Below, piece after piece: positions 1 through 6,117 of a stretch of 12,590 nt of DNA. Where the stretch lies: contig NZ_JAUNEC010000051.1 in NCBI RefSeq assembly GCF_030525755.1, forward strand, positions 1 through 12,590, in the 5' to 3' direction. The translations under genes were made by a program, and so were the position numbers. Positions within the stretch are counted from its first letter, which is position 1, and each line of letters begins with the position of its first letter. The notes beneath the pieces are model-generated. The model was not told the DNA's origin. It ran no database searches and saw only the letters and a list, made by a program, of their open reading frames with translations. The DNA is from Alysiella sp. (GTDB lineage Bacteria > Pseudomonadota > Gammaproteobacteria > Burkholderiales > Neisseriaceae).

Positions 1-266
1 GCGTTTTTCAGCATGGCAGAGACTTGGCCGTTGTGTTCGGGGCTGACCCACAGAAAACCGTCCGCGCTTTTGATGGCTTCACGAAAACGATGGTAGGCGA
101 CCACATTTTGCTCGTCCAAATCGCGGTCGTACAAGGGTAAATCGGCAATATCCAAAATATTCAATTGGATACCAGCAGGTACATTGTTTTGCAAATGACG
201 CACAACGGCGTGGTTGAAAGATGTTTTGCTGGCTGAACCAATCAATACGGCAATGTTTTTACTCAT
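1..266 (-). CDS. NAD(P)H-dependent FMN reductase / flavodoxin-like oxidoreductase, N-terminal part
   Basis: The reading frame enters from the left edge and covers the first 88 codons, so the C-terminus is missing. The product begins MSKNIAVLIGSASKTSFNHA. It has the GS-x-x-(K/R)-x-S-F-N phosphate-binding loop of the NADPH-dependent FMN reductase family (flavodoxin-like fold) at about residues 10-18. Near the window edge is SPEHNGQVSAMLKN, matching the conserved T/S-PEYNG...LKN FMN-contact segment. Family members are cytosolic and transfer electrons from NAD(P)H to FMN, quinones, chromate or azo compounds; the true substrate cannot be read here. ATG at 266 is preceded on its strand by AAGGAA with about six bases spacing, a good Shine-Dalgarno. 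It runs in the same direction as the pirin gene upstream, separated by about 220 bp that hold a Correia-like element. The two may be functionally related in redox stress, which is inference. Confidence 0.85.
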   Translation of the reverse strand, partial: MSKNIAVLIGSASKTSFNHAVVRHLQNNVPAGIQLNILDIADLPLYDRDLDEQNVVAYHRFREAIKSADGFLWVSPEHNGQVSAMLKN

Positions 267-309
267 GTTTTTTCCTTATATTAAAATAGGGTGTTTTGAA
301 GAGGGTATT

Positions 310-416
310 TATCGTGAAGTAAAATAAACAAGATGCAAGGCGACCACGCTCGCCGTGTACAAATGGTAGATAAGGGCGTGGGCAACGAAGCAGATTGCTT
401 ATTTTAATTTACTATA
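310..416. mobile_element. Correia-like miniature inverted-repeat element (CREE/NEMIS-like), copy 1
   Basis: A 107-bp block has terminal inverted repeats. The left end is TATCGTGAAGTAAAATAA (310-327). The right end read on the minus strand is TATAGTAAATTAAAATAA (416-399), and 15 of 18 positions match. Read on the minus strand the interior contains ATTTGTAC, then GGC, GTCGCCTTG, ATTT and CAC in the same order as I recall for the right half of Neisseria Correia elements (ATTTGTAC...GGCTTCGTCGCCTTG...). The size equals the short (about 105 bp) Correia class and the ends begin TATA as in that family. It lies between the pirin and FMN-reductase genes. Identity as a Correia relative rests on remembered family sequence. 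Confidence 0.7.
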
Positions 417-469
417 GAAGATGGATTTTATCTTTGAAATGCCTGTCCGAAAATCAATATTTTCAATCC

Positions 470-481
470 TTCAGGTAGCCT
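470..481 (-). repeat. DNA uptake sequence, AGGCTACCTGAA type
   Basis: The plus strand reads TTCAGGTAGCCT, so the minus strand carries the Eikenella-type DUS exactly. It lies 4 bp beyond the pirin stop codon, the usual 3'-end position for a DUS. Confidence 0.85.
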
Positions 482-485
482 AAAA

Positions 486-1358
486 TCAATGCAAACTGCC
501 TAATTCGCCGCGTTTAAATAATTCAATGCTTTCGCGGATTTCTTCAGGCGTGTTCATCACAAAAGGTCCGTAAGCGGCAATCGGTTCATCAATTGGCACA
601 CCCGAGAGCAAAATTAATTCGGCAATTTCATCAGTTTGATTGTGCAAAACAATTTCGCCACTTTCACGCTCAAACACCACCAAATCTTTGTGTTGTGCGA
701 TTTGGGTTTGGTTAATCAACACTTTACCCACGCGCACCGCCAAGCTGACATTATGGTCTTCAGGTAGCCTTAAACGCATTTGGGCATAGGGATTAACGAA
801 AATGTCCCACAAATTCAATTCGCTGTATGTTTGTGCCGCACCTTGTACATCACCAAATTGTCCACCAATAATCCGCAGGCTGCCTGAAGCATCAGACAGA
901 TGCACAACGGGAATTTGTGCTTTACTTAAATGTTGGTAACGCGGTGGCACATTCTTGAATTGTTTGGGTAAATTGACCCAAATTTGCGCCATTTCAAATG
1001 TGCCACCTGTTTTGCTGAACGCTTCGCTGTGAAATTCTTCATGTACCGTGCCGTTACCTGCGGTCATCCATTGCACATCGCCTGCGCCAATCACGCCTTC
1101 TGCACCGCTGCCGTCTCGGTGCGCGACTTCGCCGTGATAGGCGATGGTTACGGTTTCAAAGCCGCGATGCGGGTGTTCACCCACACCACGCGGTGCGCTG
1201 AAATTGGCGGCAAATTCGTGCGGCGCAGCGTAATCAAACATCAAAAAGGGGCTGGCTTGGCGTTTTTCGCCCATATGGGAAAACAGCGGTGTAACGCGGA
1301 AACCATTTCCAACCCAATGCGTTTGATTATTGGCATAAATTTTTTGAATGCGGCGCAT
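486..1358 (-). CDS. Pirin family protein (quercetinase-like cupin)
   Basis: This is a 290-residue bicupin of the pirin family, the usual length. The N-terminal cupin holds the metal site: EHPHRGFET gives His62 and His64, and GNGTVHEE gives His106 and Glu108. The spacing matches the human pirin ligands His56, His58, His101 and Glu103 that bind iron. The C-terminal cupin (about 180-280) lacks such a set, as is typical. Bacterial pirins such as E. coli YhhW cleave quercetin in vitro; some bind partner enzymes. The physiological role here is unknown. The start at 1358 is supported by AAAGGAG seven bases upstream. A TATAAT -10 box lies at 1400-1405 on the same strand. The gene contains two DUS copies (759-770, 877-888) and is flanked on both sides by Correia-like elements. 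Together with the FMN reductase downstream it suggests a redox or electrophile-response pair, which is inference. Confidence 0.92.
   Translation of the reverse strand: MRRIQKIYANNQTHWVGNGFRVTPLFSHMGEKRQASPFLMFDYAAPHEFAANFSAPRGVGEHPHRGFETVTIAYHGEVAHRDGSGAEGVIGAGDVQWMTAGNGTVHEEFHSEAFSKTGGTFEMAQIWVNLPKQFKNVPPRYQHLSKAQIPVVHLSDASGSLRIIGGQFGDVQGAAQTYSELNLWDIFVNPYAQMRLRLPEDHNVSLAVRVGKVLINQTQIAQHKDLVVFERESGEIVLHNQTDEIAELILLSGVPIDEPIAAYGPFVMNTPEEIRESIELFKRGELGSLH
759..770 (-). repeat. DNA uptake sequence, AGGCTACCTGAA type, inside pirin gene
   Basis: The plus strand reads TTCAGGTAGCCT. In the pirin reading frame it encodes Arg-Leu-Pro-Glu (MRLRLPEDH), the peptide this DUS family encodes in several genes of the window. 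Confidence 0.85.
877..888 (+). repeat. DNA uptake sequence, AGGCTGCCTGAA type, inside pirin gene
   Basis: An exact 12-mer match lies on the strand opposite to the pirin coding strand. In the pirin frame it falls within the codons for ASGSLR. Confidence 0.85.
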
Positions 1359-1399
1359 GATGATGCTCCTTTTTGTGTGGTTTAATGTGTTATTTTTGG

Positions 1400-1405
1400 A
1401 TTATA
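1400..1405 (-). promoter_or_regulatory. Probable -10 box of the pirin promoter
   Basis: The minus strand reads TATAAT, 41 bases upstream of the pirin ATG. The hexamer at the right distance for a -35 box (TTTATC, 17-bp spacer) matches the consensus weakly, so only the -10 is convincing. Confidence 0.4.
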
Positions 1406-1471
1406 ATTGTGCCAAATTTTTTGATAAATGGCTAAATTGGAAAAGATTAATGCACATATGGGATAGTCTGG

Positions 1472-1511
1472 GCTTCAGGCAGCCTGTATGCGTATTGAGG
1501 CTACCTGAAGC
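1472..1511. repeat. Inverted pair of DNA uptake sequences (hairpin) between divergent genes
   Basis: GCTTCAGGCAGCCT (1472-1485) faces AGGCTACCTGAAGC (1498-1511) over a 12-nt loop. The 14-bp arms have one mismatch, which becomes a G-U pair in minus-strand RNA. One arm is the AGGCTGCCTGAA type and the other the AGGCTACCTGAA type. There is no T-tract after either arm, and the pair lies upstream of both pirin and the HhH gene, so a simple terminator role is not obvious. Confidence 0.8.
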
Positions 1512-1519
1512 GTAGATTG

Positions 1520-1614
1520 AAGAGGTTTCTTAAAATAAGCATGGCAAGACAACTACGCCCACAGCGTATAAAGTCATTGGCAACGAAGCGGATTTCTTAT
1601 TTTAATTTACCATA
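1520..1614. mobile_element. Degenerate Correia-like element, copy 2
   Basis: The right end TTATTTTAATTTACCATA (1597-1614) matches that of copy 1 (399-416) at 17 of 18 positions. It is preceded in both copies by GGCAACGAAGC-G/A-GATT. The interior GGCAAGACAACTACGCCCACAG runs parallel to copy 1 with many differences. At the left, only TTAAAATAA (1530-1538) of the inverted repeat is well preserved, so the left boundary is uncertain. It has the same orientation as copy 1, so the two flank the pirin gene as direct repeats. Confidence 0.6.
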
Positions 1615-1742
1615 AAATGCGCGTCAGCTTGGACGCCTGATTAAGCATTTTTGACGCAGAAGTTGGTGATTTTGACGAGAAAACAACCGCGAAACGACAC
1701 CGCTTCGCTGTCAGCAGCCCCTAACAAAGAGAATCAATCATT

Positions 1743-1988
1743 ATGTCTTTGACTGAACAACAAAAACAGTCTTTATTGTCTGAAAAAGGCATTGGGAAAA
1801 CCGTATTGAAACGTTTAGAAGAAATGGGCTTGGACGATGTGGCAAAATTATCTGCCGCTAATCCGAATGTGGTTTTGCAACTTGGTGCAGAAATCACAGG
1901 CTCAACGTGTTGGAAAAACAGCCCACAAGCACGCGCAGCAATTGAAACGGCAATTGCATGGGCAAAAGCACAACTCAAACAACCGTAG
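1743..1988 (+). CDS. Small helix-hairpin-helix protein
   Basis: This is an 81-residue soluble protein with no signal peptide. Residues about 14-45 (SEKGIGKTVLKRLEEMGLDDVAKL in overlapping parts) form a helix-hairpin-helix pattern: a G-I-G-x-x-x-x-x-x-L hairpin followed by an amphipathic helix, as in non-specific DNA-binding HhH units. The C-terminal part carries ITGSTCWKNSPQAR and a helix rich in Ala and Gln. I recognise it only as the group of short HhH-domain proteins found in several proteobacteria; its function is not established, and DNA binding is inferred from the motif. The Shine-Dalgarno is weak (AAAGAGAA, about 9 bases before the ATG). The 128 bp between the Correia-like copy 2 and this ATG hold only small imperfect hairpins (1621-1636, 1689-1708). 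It precedes the LysR gene by 174 bp, so co-transcription is possible but not shown. Confidence 0.7.
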   Translation: MSLTEQQKQSLLSEKGIGKTVLKRLEEMGLDDVAKLSAANPNVVLQLGAEITGSTCWKNSPQARAAIETAIAWAKAQLKQP

Positions 1989-2049
1989 ACAGCATAAATT
2001 GACAGATTGTCATAAAGATGTTTCAGTCCGTTTGTACCAGTTCACATTC

Positions 2050-2061
2050 AGGCTACCTGAA
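2050..2061 (+). repeat. DNA uptake sequence, AGGCTACCTGAA type
   Basis: An exact match lies in the gap between the HhH gene and the LysR gene. The flanking bases make a short palindrome, TTCAGG-CTA-CCTGAA. Confidence 0.85.
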
Positions 2062-2162
2062 GAATAAGAATCCGTATTCACAATCTGATTGGATTTTTGC
2101 GTCAATCATCCATGATTGGCAAAAAATTTGCCTTTTATTCACATGATTTTGCAATAAAAACC

Positions 2163-3038
2163 ATGATTTCCCTAGACCAAATGGCAATGTTTGTTGCACT
2201 CGTGCAAAACGGCAGCTTTGCCAAAACCGCCGAAAAATTAAGCATACCACAGTCCACATTATCAAGAAAAATCAATGAATTGGAACACAATTTAGGGCTA
2301 AAATTGTTACACCGCACCACGCGCAAAATGGACTTGACCGAAGCAGGACAATTCTATTTTGAACGCGCCGCCGCCATTGTGCATGAAGCCGAATGCACAC
2401 ATCAAATGCTCAATGGCATGAAAATTCAACCCGATGGCGTATTAAAAATGTCCGTACCAGTGGAATTTGCCCACGATTATTTAGCACAATGGCTGCCTGA
2501 ATTTCGGACGCGCTACCCCAAAATCAGCGTACAAATTGACGTGTCGCCACACAAAGCCGATTTAATGACCAACGGCGTGGATTTGGTCGTTCGCGCAGGC
2601 GAAATCCGTGAACCACATTTGATTGCCCATCAATTGATGACTACGGATTTTTATCTTTACGCATCAAAATCTTATTTGCAAGAAAACGGCATACCCACAA
2701 GCATAAGCGATTTGGCGCACCACGATTGTTTGGCATTTCAGGGCGTAAAACAATGGACTCTGTGGCACAATCAATACAGTGAAACGGTGCAAATTGATGC
2801 GGCATATCAATCAAACAGTTTTACTTTGTTGATGAAATGGGCACAAGCCAACATGGGCATTGCCTTGCTGCCTGAAATGGTGGTGTCGCCCGATGACAGG
2901 AACTTGGTTAAAATCTGCCCCGATTGGCAAGGACAGTCTGTGCCGATTGCGATTTTAACCGCCACACGCTTGTTGCCGTTAAAAGTGAAGTGCATGGTGG
3001 CATTTTTGAGGGAAAAAGTGGAGAAAAGGACATTCTAG
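2163..3038 (+). CDS. LysR-type transcriptional regulator
   Basis: This is a 291-residue regulator. The N-terminal winged helix-turn-helix (about 1-60) reads LDQMAMFVALVQNGSFAKTA, then LSIPQSTLSRKINELE and LGLKLLHRTTRKMDLTEAG, the standard LysR pattern. The rest is a periplasmic-binding-protein-like effector domain (about 88-290). The group resembles the CrgA/AaeR-like subset; the inducer and targets are unknown. The frame stays open upstream to a TTG at 2097, but LysR proteins normally begin a few residues before the L-x-x-M/L-x-x-F-V motif, so ATG 2163 is chosen although no clear Shine-Dalgarno precedes it. The stop codon TAG overlaps the DUS at 3037-3048. LysR regulators often control neighbouring genes; here the HhH gene and the divergent pirin and FMN-reductase genes are candidates, which is inference. 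Confidence 0.9.
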   Translation: MISLDQMAMFVALVQNGSFAKTAEKLSIPQSTLSRKINELEHNLGLKLLHRTTRKMDLTEAGQFYFERAAAIVHEAECTHQMLNGMKIQPDGVLKMSVPVEFAHDYLAQWLPEFRTRYPKISVQIDVSPHKADLMTNGVDLVVRAGEIREPHLIAHQLMTTDFYLYASKSYLQENGIPTSISDLAHHDCLAFQGVKQWTLWHNQYSETVQIDAAYQSNSFTLLMKWAQANMGIALLPEMVVSPDDRNLVKICPDWQGQSVPIAILTATRLLPLKVKCMVAFLREKVEKRTF

Positions 3039-3048
3039 GCTGCCTGAA
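3037..3048 (+). repeat. DNA uptake sequence, AGGCTGCCTGAA type, overlapping the LysR stop codon
   Basis: An exact 12-mer whose first two bases are the last two of the TAG stop codon. An AAGTG/CACTT short inverted repeat follows (3048-3068), too weak to call a terminator. Confidence 0.85.
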
Positions 3049-3140
3049 AGTGGTAAGCACAAGCACTTCACTAAATAAATCTTTTATTTTTATGGCATTT
3101 TCAAGATTGTTATCCCAAAGTTTATGTTATCGTTATGCAC

Positions 3141-3208
3141 AGTCGCAGAATTGAAAAGCACTACGGCTTTGCTCATTCCCTTATATACTTAAATTGCATT
3201 TCTACAAC
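3141..3208. repeat. Second inverted-repeat family, copy A (MITE-like)
   Basis: AGTCGCAGAATTGAAAAGCA (3141-3160) is followed by CTACGG, CTTATAT and a closing TTGCATTTCTACAACTT (3194-3210), whose complement AGTTGTAGAAATG mirrors the left end. The first half is almost identical to copy C (11603-11690), and the right end matches copy B. It lies between the convergent LysR and L,D-transpeptidase genes, where it may act as a transcription end point. Confidence 0.65.
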
Positions 3209-3237
3209 TTATGAATTGCTTCATCAGAATGATGCCA

Positions 3238-4227
3238 TTAGCGTTCCAATGGTTTGAGCATACGGCCATTGGTTTCAAAAACACTGGTGGTGGGCACGGG
3301 TAAGGTCATCTCATCGGGACGACTATCAAACACAGAAGTACCTTGAAATTTGTCTAAATCGTAGGCCGCTTCCACTTCAATCGCGGTGCCTTCGGGCAAA
3401 ATTTCATCTGCTTGTGGGCGAACCGACATACCGCCTTTAGGTAAGGTACGTTCATGCGAGCCACTGTTCCATGCCAAAGAATGCAAATCACCTTGAATTT
3501 TCCCACTTGCTTGACAAGTCAAGCAGACGGGCGTACCCAGTTTTTTATTCAAAACTTGGTTAATTAAAGTAGGCGAAATGGTTTTACCATTTGCTTGTCC
3601 CCATGCGTTAATGGCTTGTTTCAATTTGTTTTGTGGTAAGCTGCGTTTATTGTAAGGGTCTTTGAATGCAGCCAGCCACAAATTGCCACCACCGTCCACA
3701 TTTAAAGCAGCCAGTTCATAGCTAACAACTGCAGGCGAACCACTGGTAATGGTACGCGCAAATTCCAGCGCATCGGGCGACTTCATACGCACACAACCAT
3801 GACTGACCACACCTGGCACACTGCTGGGATTGCTTGTGCCATGTATGCCCAAACCCAATTTGGGATTACCCAAACGCACAAAAACAGGTCCGAGCGGATT
3901 TTTTGGACCTGGTGGCACGGTTTTCACGCCATCGCCACGTTCACGCTGAATAGACAAGGGAATATGCCAAGTTGGGTTAAACGCTTTTGCGCCAATGGTG
4001 TGTTCACCCAAAGTGGTTTGCGTGATGCTTTTGCCTACGCCAACAGGATAAACTTTCCTTAATTTGCCATTTTGATACAAAAACAATCGCTGTTGTGGCA
4101 CATTAATGACCACCTGAAAACCCGAAGCTGCTGGTGCAACATCAGGAACAGGCGTAGTTTGCGCGGCTTGTGCCATATAAGACAGACTCAAAACACTTAA
4201 TCCAATCAGAATTTTTTTCATTTGCAT
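3238..4227 (-). CDS. Exported L,D-transpeptidase (YkuD domain)
   Basis: This is a 329-residue protein with a signal peptide, MKKILIGLSVLSLSYMAQA, cleaved after AQA near residue 21. The YkuD catalytic domain occupies about residues 37-170. It includes GLGIHGTSNPSSVPG, with His129, and SHGCVRM, with the nucleophile Cys145; this is the HG-x(n)-SHGC-V/I-R signature of the ErfK/YbiS family. Such periplasmic enzymes make 3-3 peptidoglycan cross-links or attach proteins to peptidoglycan. The C-terminal 150 residues are not part of the core fold and contain the only other cysteines, C235-LT-C238, which could form a disulfide. The length is in the usual range (300-335) for Gram-negative members. The ATG at 4227 has a second in-frame ATG at 4221 and no clear Shine-Dalgarno, so the exact start is uncertain. 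It is transcribed divergently from aspA. Which cross-linking or anchoring reaction it performs cannot be told. Confidence 0.92.
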   Translation of the reverse strand: MQMKKILIGLSVLSLSYMAQAAQTTPVPDVAPAASGFQVVINVPQQRLFLYQNGKLRKVYPVGVGKSITQTTLGEHTIGAKAFNPTWHIPLSIQRERGDGVKTVPPGPKNPLGPVFVRLGNPKLGLGIHGTSNPSSVPGVVSHGCVRMKSPDALEFARTITSGSPAVVSYELAALNVDGGGNLWLAAFKDPYNKRSLPQNKLKQAINAWGQANGKTISPTLINQVLNKKLGTPVCLTCQASGKIQGDLHSLAWNSGSHERTLPKGGMSVRPQADEILPEGTAIEVEAAYDLDKFQGTSVFDSRPDEMTLPVPTTSVFETNGRMLKPLER

Positions 4228-4323
4228 GATGATTTGTTAAATTAAGAAAAATCAAAAGTATGATGATACAACAAACCACCTGCTTTGTTGTTTTTATCTC
4301 ATTTTTACAACACCCAAATTCTA

Positions 4324-4352
4324 GGCTGCCTGAAACAATCTTTCAAGCAGCC
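4324..4352. repeat. DNA uptake sequence hairpin between divergent genes
   Basis: GGCTGCCTGAAA (4324-4335) faces TTTCAAGCAGCC (4341-4352) over a 5-nt loop. The first arm belongs to an exact AGGCTGCCTGAA (4323-4334). The single mismatch becomes a G-U pair in minus-strand RNA. It lies upstream of both the L,D-transpeptidase and aspA, with no T-tract on either side. Confidence 0.8.
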
Positions 4353-4392
4353 CATTGCACAAAAGAAATAATCATACTTAAATTAAATCAAA

Positions 4393-4398
4393 TATAAT
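4393..4398 (+). promoter_or_regulatory. Probable -10 box of the aspA promoter
   Basis: TATAAT ends 38 bases before the chosen aspA ATG. No hexamer at a 16-18 bp spacing resembles TTGACA, so an activator or another start may be needed. Confidence 0.4.
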
Positions 4399-4436
4399 CG
4401 CTTTTTTAGTCAATTATGCCAAAAAAGGATACAATC

Positions 4437-5840
4437 ATGGCAACACGAACCGAATACGATTTATTGGGCGAACGCAACATTCCCAACGAAGCTTATTGGG
4501 GCATTCATACTTTACGTGCTGTGGAGAATTTTCACATTTCCCGCGAAACCATTTCCGATTTTCCATTATTCATCAAAGGCATGACGGAAGTCAAAAAAGC
4601 CGCAGCCCAAGCCAATGGGCAACTGGGTGTCATCAAAAGCGAAACCGCTTATGCCATTGAAGTAGCTTGTGATGAAATCTTATTAAAAAACCGTTGTTTA
4701 GACCAATTTCCATCTGACGCATTTCAAGGTGGCGCAGGCACTTCGGTAAACATGAATACCAACGAAGTCATCGCCAATCTTGCTCTGGAACACTTGGGAC
4801 ACGCCAAAGGCAGTTACAACATCATTAACCCTATGGACGATGTGAACGCAGGACAATCTACCAACGATGCTTATCCAACGGGAATGCGTTTGGCATTTTA
4901 CCGTGCCAGCGATGAATTATTGGTAAAATTGGGCGAATTGCAAACTTCATTAGAATGCAAAGCCAATGAATTTAAAGATATTTTAAAAATGGGACGCACC
5001 CAATTACAAGATGCTGTACCCATGTCTTTGGGACAAGAATTTGCTGGTTTTGCCGCACTATTGGCGGACGAACGCGCCCACATCAACCATGTGCGCCAAG
5101 ATTTGCTGACCGTAAACTTGGGGGCAACCGCCATTGGCACAGGCGTGAACACCGCACAAGGTTACGCCCCTTTGGTGGTAGAAAAATTATCCGCCGTTAC
5201 AGGTTTGCCTTGTAAACTGGCACCCAATTTGATTACCGCAACTTCGGATTGTGGCGATTATGTGAGTCTGCATGCTGCTTTAAAACGCACTGCTGTAAAA
5301 TTATCCAAAATTTGCAATGACTTGCGCTTATTGTCATCAGGTCCACGCGCAGGTTTAAAAGAAATCAACCTGCCTGAAATGCAAGCAGGCTCGTCCATTA
5401 TGCCAGCCAAAGTCAATCCCGTGATACCCGAAGTGGTTAACCAAGTGTGTTTCAAGGTCATCGGCAACGATACCGCCGTTACCTTTGCAGCCGAAGCGGG
5501 ACAATTGCAACTGAATGTGATGGAACCCGTTATCGCACAATGTATTTTTGAAAGCCTGCGTCTGCTTGCCAACGCCTGCGACAATTTGAACCAACGCTGT
5601 ATTCAAGGCATTACCGCCAATACAGAAACCTGTCTCAACAATGTCTTAAATTCCATTGGCATTGTGACTTATTTAAATCCGATTATCGGGCATCACAATG
5701 GCGATAAAGTTGGTAAAATCTGCGCCCAAACAGGCAAAAATGTACGCGAAGTGGTATTGGAATTGGGTTTGATGGACGAAACGCAGCTGGATAAAGTGTT
5801 GTCGCCACAAAATTTGATGAACCCGCATTTACCACAATAA
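4437..5840 (+). CDS. aspA: Aspartate ammonia-lyase (aspartase)
   Basis: A 467-residue cytosolic enzyme that converts L-aspartate to fumarate and ammonia, feeding fumarate to the TCA cycle or fumarate respiration. It belongs to the fumarase/aspartase superfamily. Conserved region 1 is GGAGTSVNMNTNEVIAN (about 98-114), region 2 is NAGQSTNDAYPT (about 137-148), and the active-site SS loop GSSIMPAKVNP lies at 318-328 with probable catalytic Ser319. The NMNTNEV and MPAKVNPVIPEVVNQ forms point to AspA rather than class II fumarase, which usually has GKVNPTQ. The length is close to the E. coli enzyme (478). The frame is open from an ATG at 4416, but the ATG at 4437 has AAGGA seven bases upstream and gives the usual MATRTEYDLLGE start, so it is preferred. 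A 19-bp perfect hairpin (5864-5911) follows and may end the transcript. Confidence 0.95.
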   Translation: MATRTEYDLLGERNIPNEAYWGIHTLRAVENFHISRETISDFPLFIKGMTEVKKAAAQANGQLGVIKSETAYAIEVACDEILLKNRCLDQFPSDAFQGGAGTSVNMNTNEVIANLALEHLGHAKGSYNIINPMDDVNAGQSTNDAYPTGMRLAFYRASDELLVKLGELQTSLECKANEFKDILKMGRTQLQDAVPMSLGQEFAGFAALLADERAHINHVRQDLLTVNLGATAIGTGVNTAQGYAPLVVEKLSAVTGLPCKLAPNLITATSDCGDYVSLHAALKRTAVKLSKICNDLRLLSSGPRAGLKEINLPEMQAGSSIMPAKVNPVIPEVVNQVCFKVIGNDTAVTFAAEAGQLQLNVMEPVIAQCIFESLRLLANACDNLNQRCIQGITANTETCLNNVLNSIGIVTYLNPIIGHHNGDKVGKICAQTGKNVREVVLELGLMDETQLDKVLSPQNLMNPHLPQ

Positions 5841-5854
5841 CCTTATATTTTAAA

Positions 5855-5922
5855 TTGCAGAAGTGAAAAAGCAGTACACGGCGGACATTGTTGCCGTGTA
5901 CTGCTTTTTCATTCTACAACTA
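5855..5922. repeat. Second inverted-repeat family, copy B, with 19-bp perfect hairpin after aspA
   Basis: TGAAAAAGCAGTACACGGC (5864-5882) and its exact complement (5893-5911) enclose a 10-nt loop. The wider block runs from TTGCAGAAG to ATTCTACAAC and shares its ends with copies A and C. It starts about 15 bp after the aspA stop. The T-rich right arm (CTTTTTCATT) and the mirror A-rich left arm would suit a bidirectional terminator. Confidence 0.75.
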
Positions 5923-6060
5923 TGAAACTGTATTCGTAAGATTGATGGCTCGATTTTATTGACCACTTTTGCGAATATAAGGCGGCTTTTTAAGCCAACG
6001 CAGTAGATGCATAAAATGGCGATAAAAGTAAGCTATTTTATGATAATGAACATAGGCTCT
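5923..6060. other. Gene-free stretch with possible repeat remnants
   Basis: No credible reading frame. AATATAAGGCGGC (5974-5986) equals the complement of a segment of copy C (11655-11667), so a relic of the second repeat family may lie here. CATAAAATGGC (6010-6020) faces GCTATTTTATG (6032-6042), an imperfect 11-bp hairpin of unknown role. Confidence 0.35.
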
Positions 6061-6077
6061 CTATTTCATGCTGTCTT

Positions 6078-6092
6078 TTCAGGCTGCCTGAA
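6078..6092 (+). repeat. Palindromic DNA uptake sequence in the rlmD promoter region
   Basis: TTCAGGC-T-GCCTGAA is a perfect palindrome around one base. The plus strand holds AGGCTGCCTGAA (6081-6092) and the minus strand AGGCAGCCTGAA, which I recall as the Kingella dialect. It fills the place where the -35 box of rlmD would be. Confidence 0.85.
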
Positions 6093-6103
6093 ACACTTTG
6101 GGC

Positions 6104-6109
6104 TATAAT
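6104..6109 (+). promoter_or_regulatory. Probable -10 box of rlmD; leaderless transcript predicted
   Basis: TATAAT ends only 8 bases before the rlmD ATG (6118), so initiation 6-9 bases downstream would fall on or next to the ATG. No Shine-Dalgarno is present in GCCACACC before the ATG. No -35 hexamer is evident. Confidence 0.5.
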
Positions 6110-6117
6110 GCCACACC

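Noticed and set aside
984..1385. 133-codon open frame on the plus strand
   Set aside because: It lies antisense within pirin, whose family motifs are certain; its own translation shows no domain.
2097..2162. Upstream extension of the LysR protein from TTG 2097
   Set aside because: The extra 22 residues lie before the normal LysR N-terminus and match no family feature.
4378..4391. FNR-like box TTAAA-TTAA-ATCAA before aspA
   Set aside because: Eight of ten positions fit, but the region is very AT-rich and the site would be centred near -20, not at the -41.5 of activation; not strong enough to call.
4416..4436. Upstream ATG for aspA
   Set aside because: The ATG at 4437 has the Shine-Dalgarno AAGGA at the right distance and gives the family's usual start.
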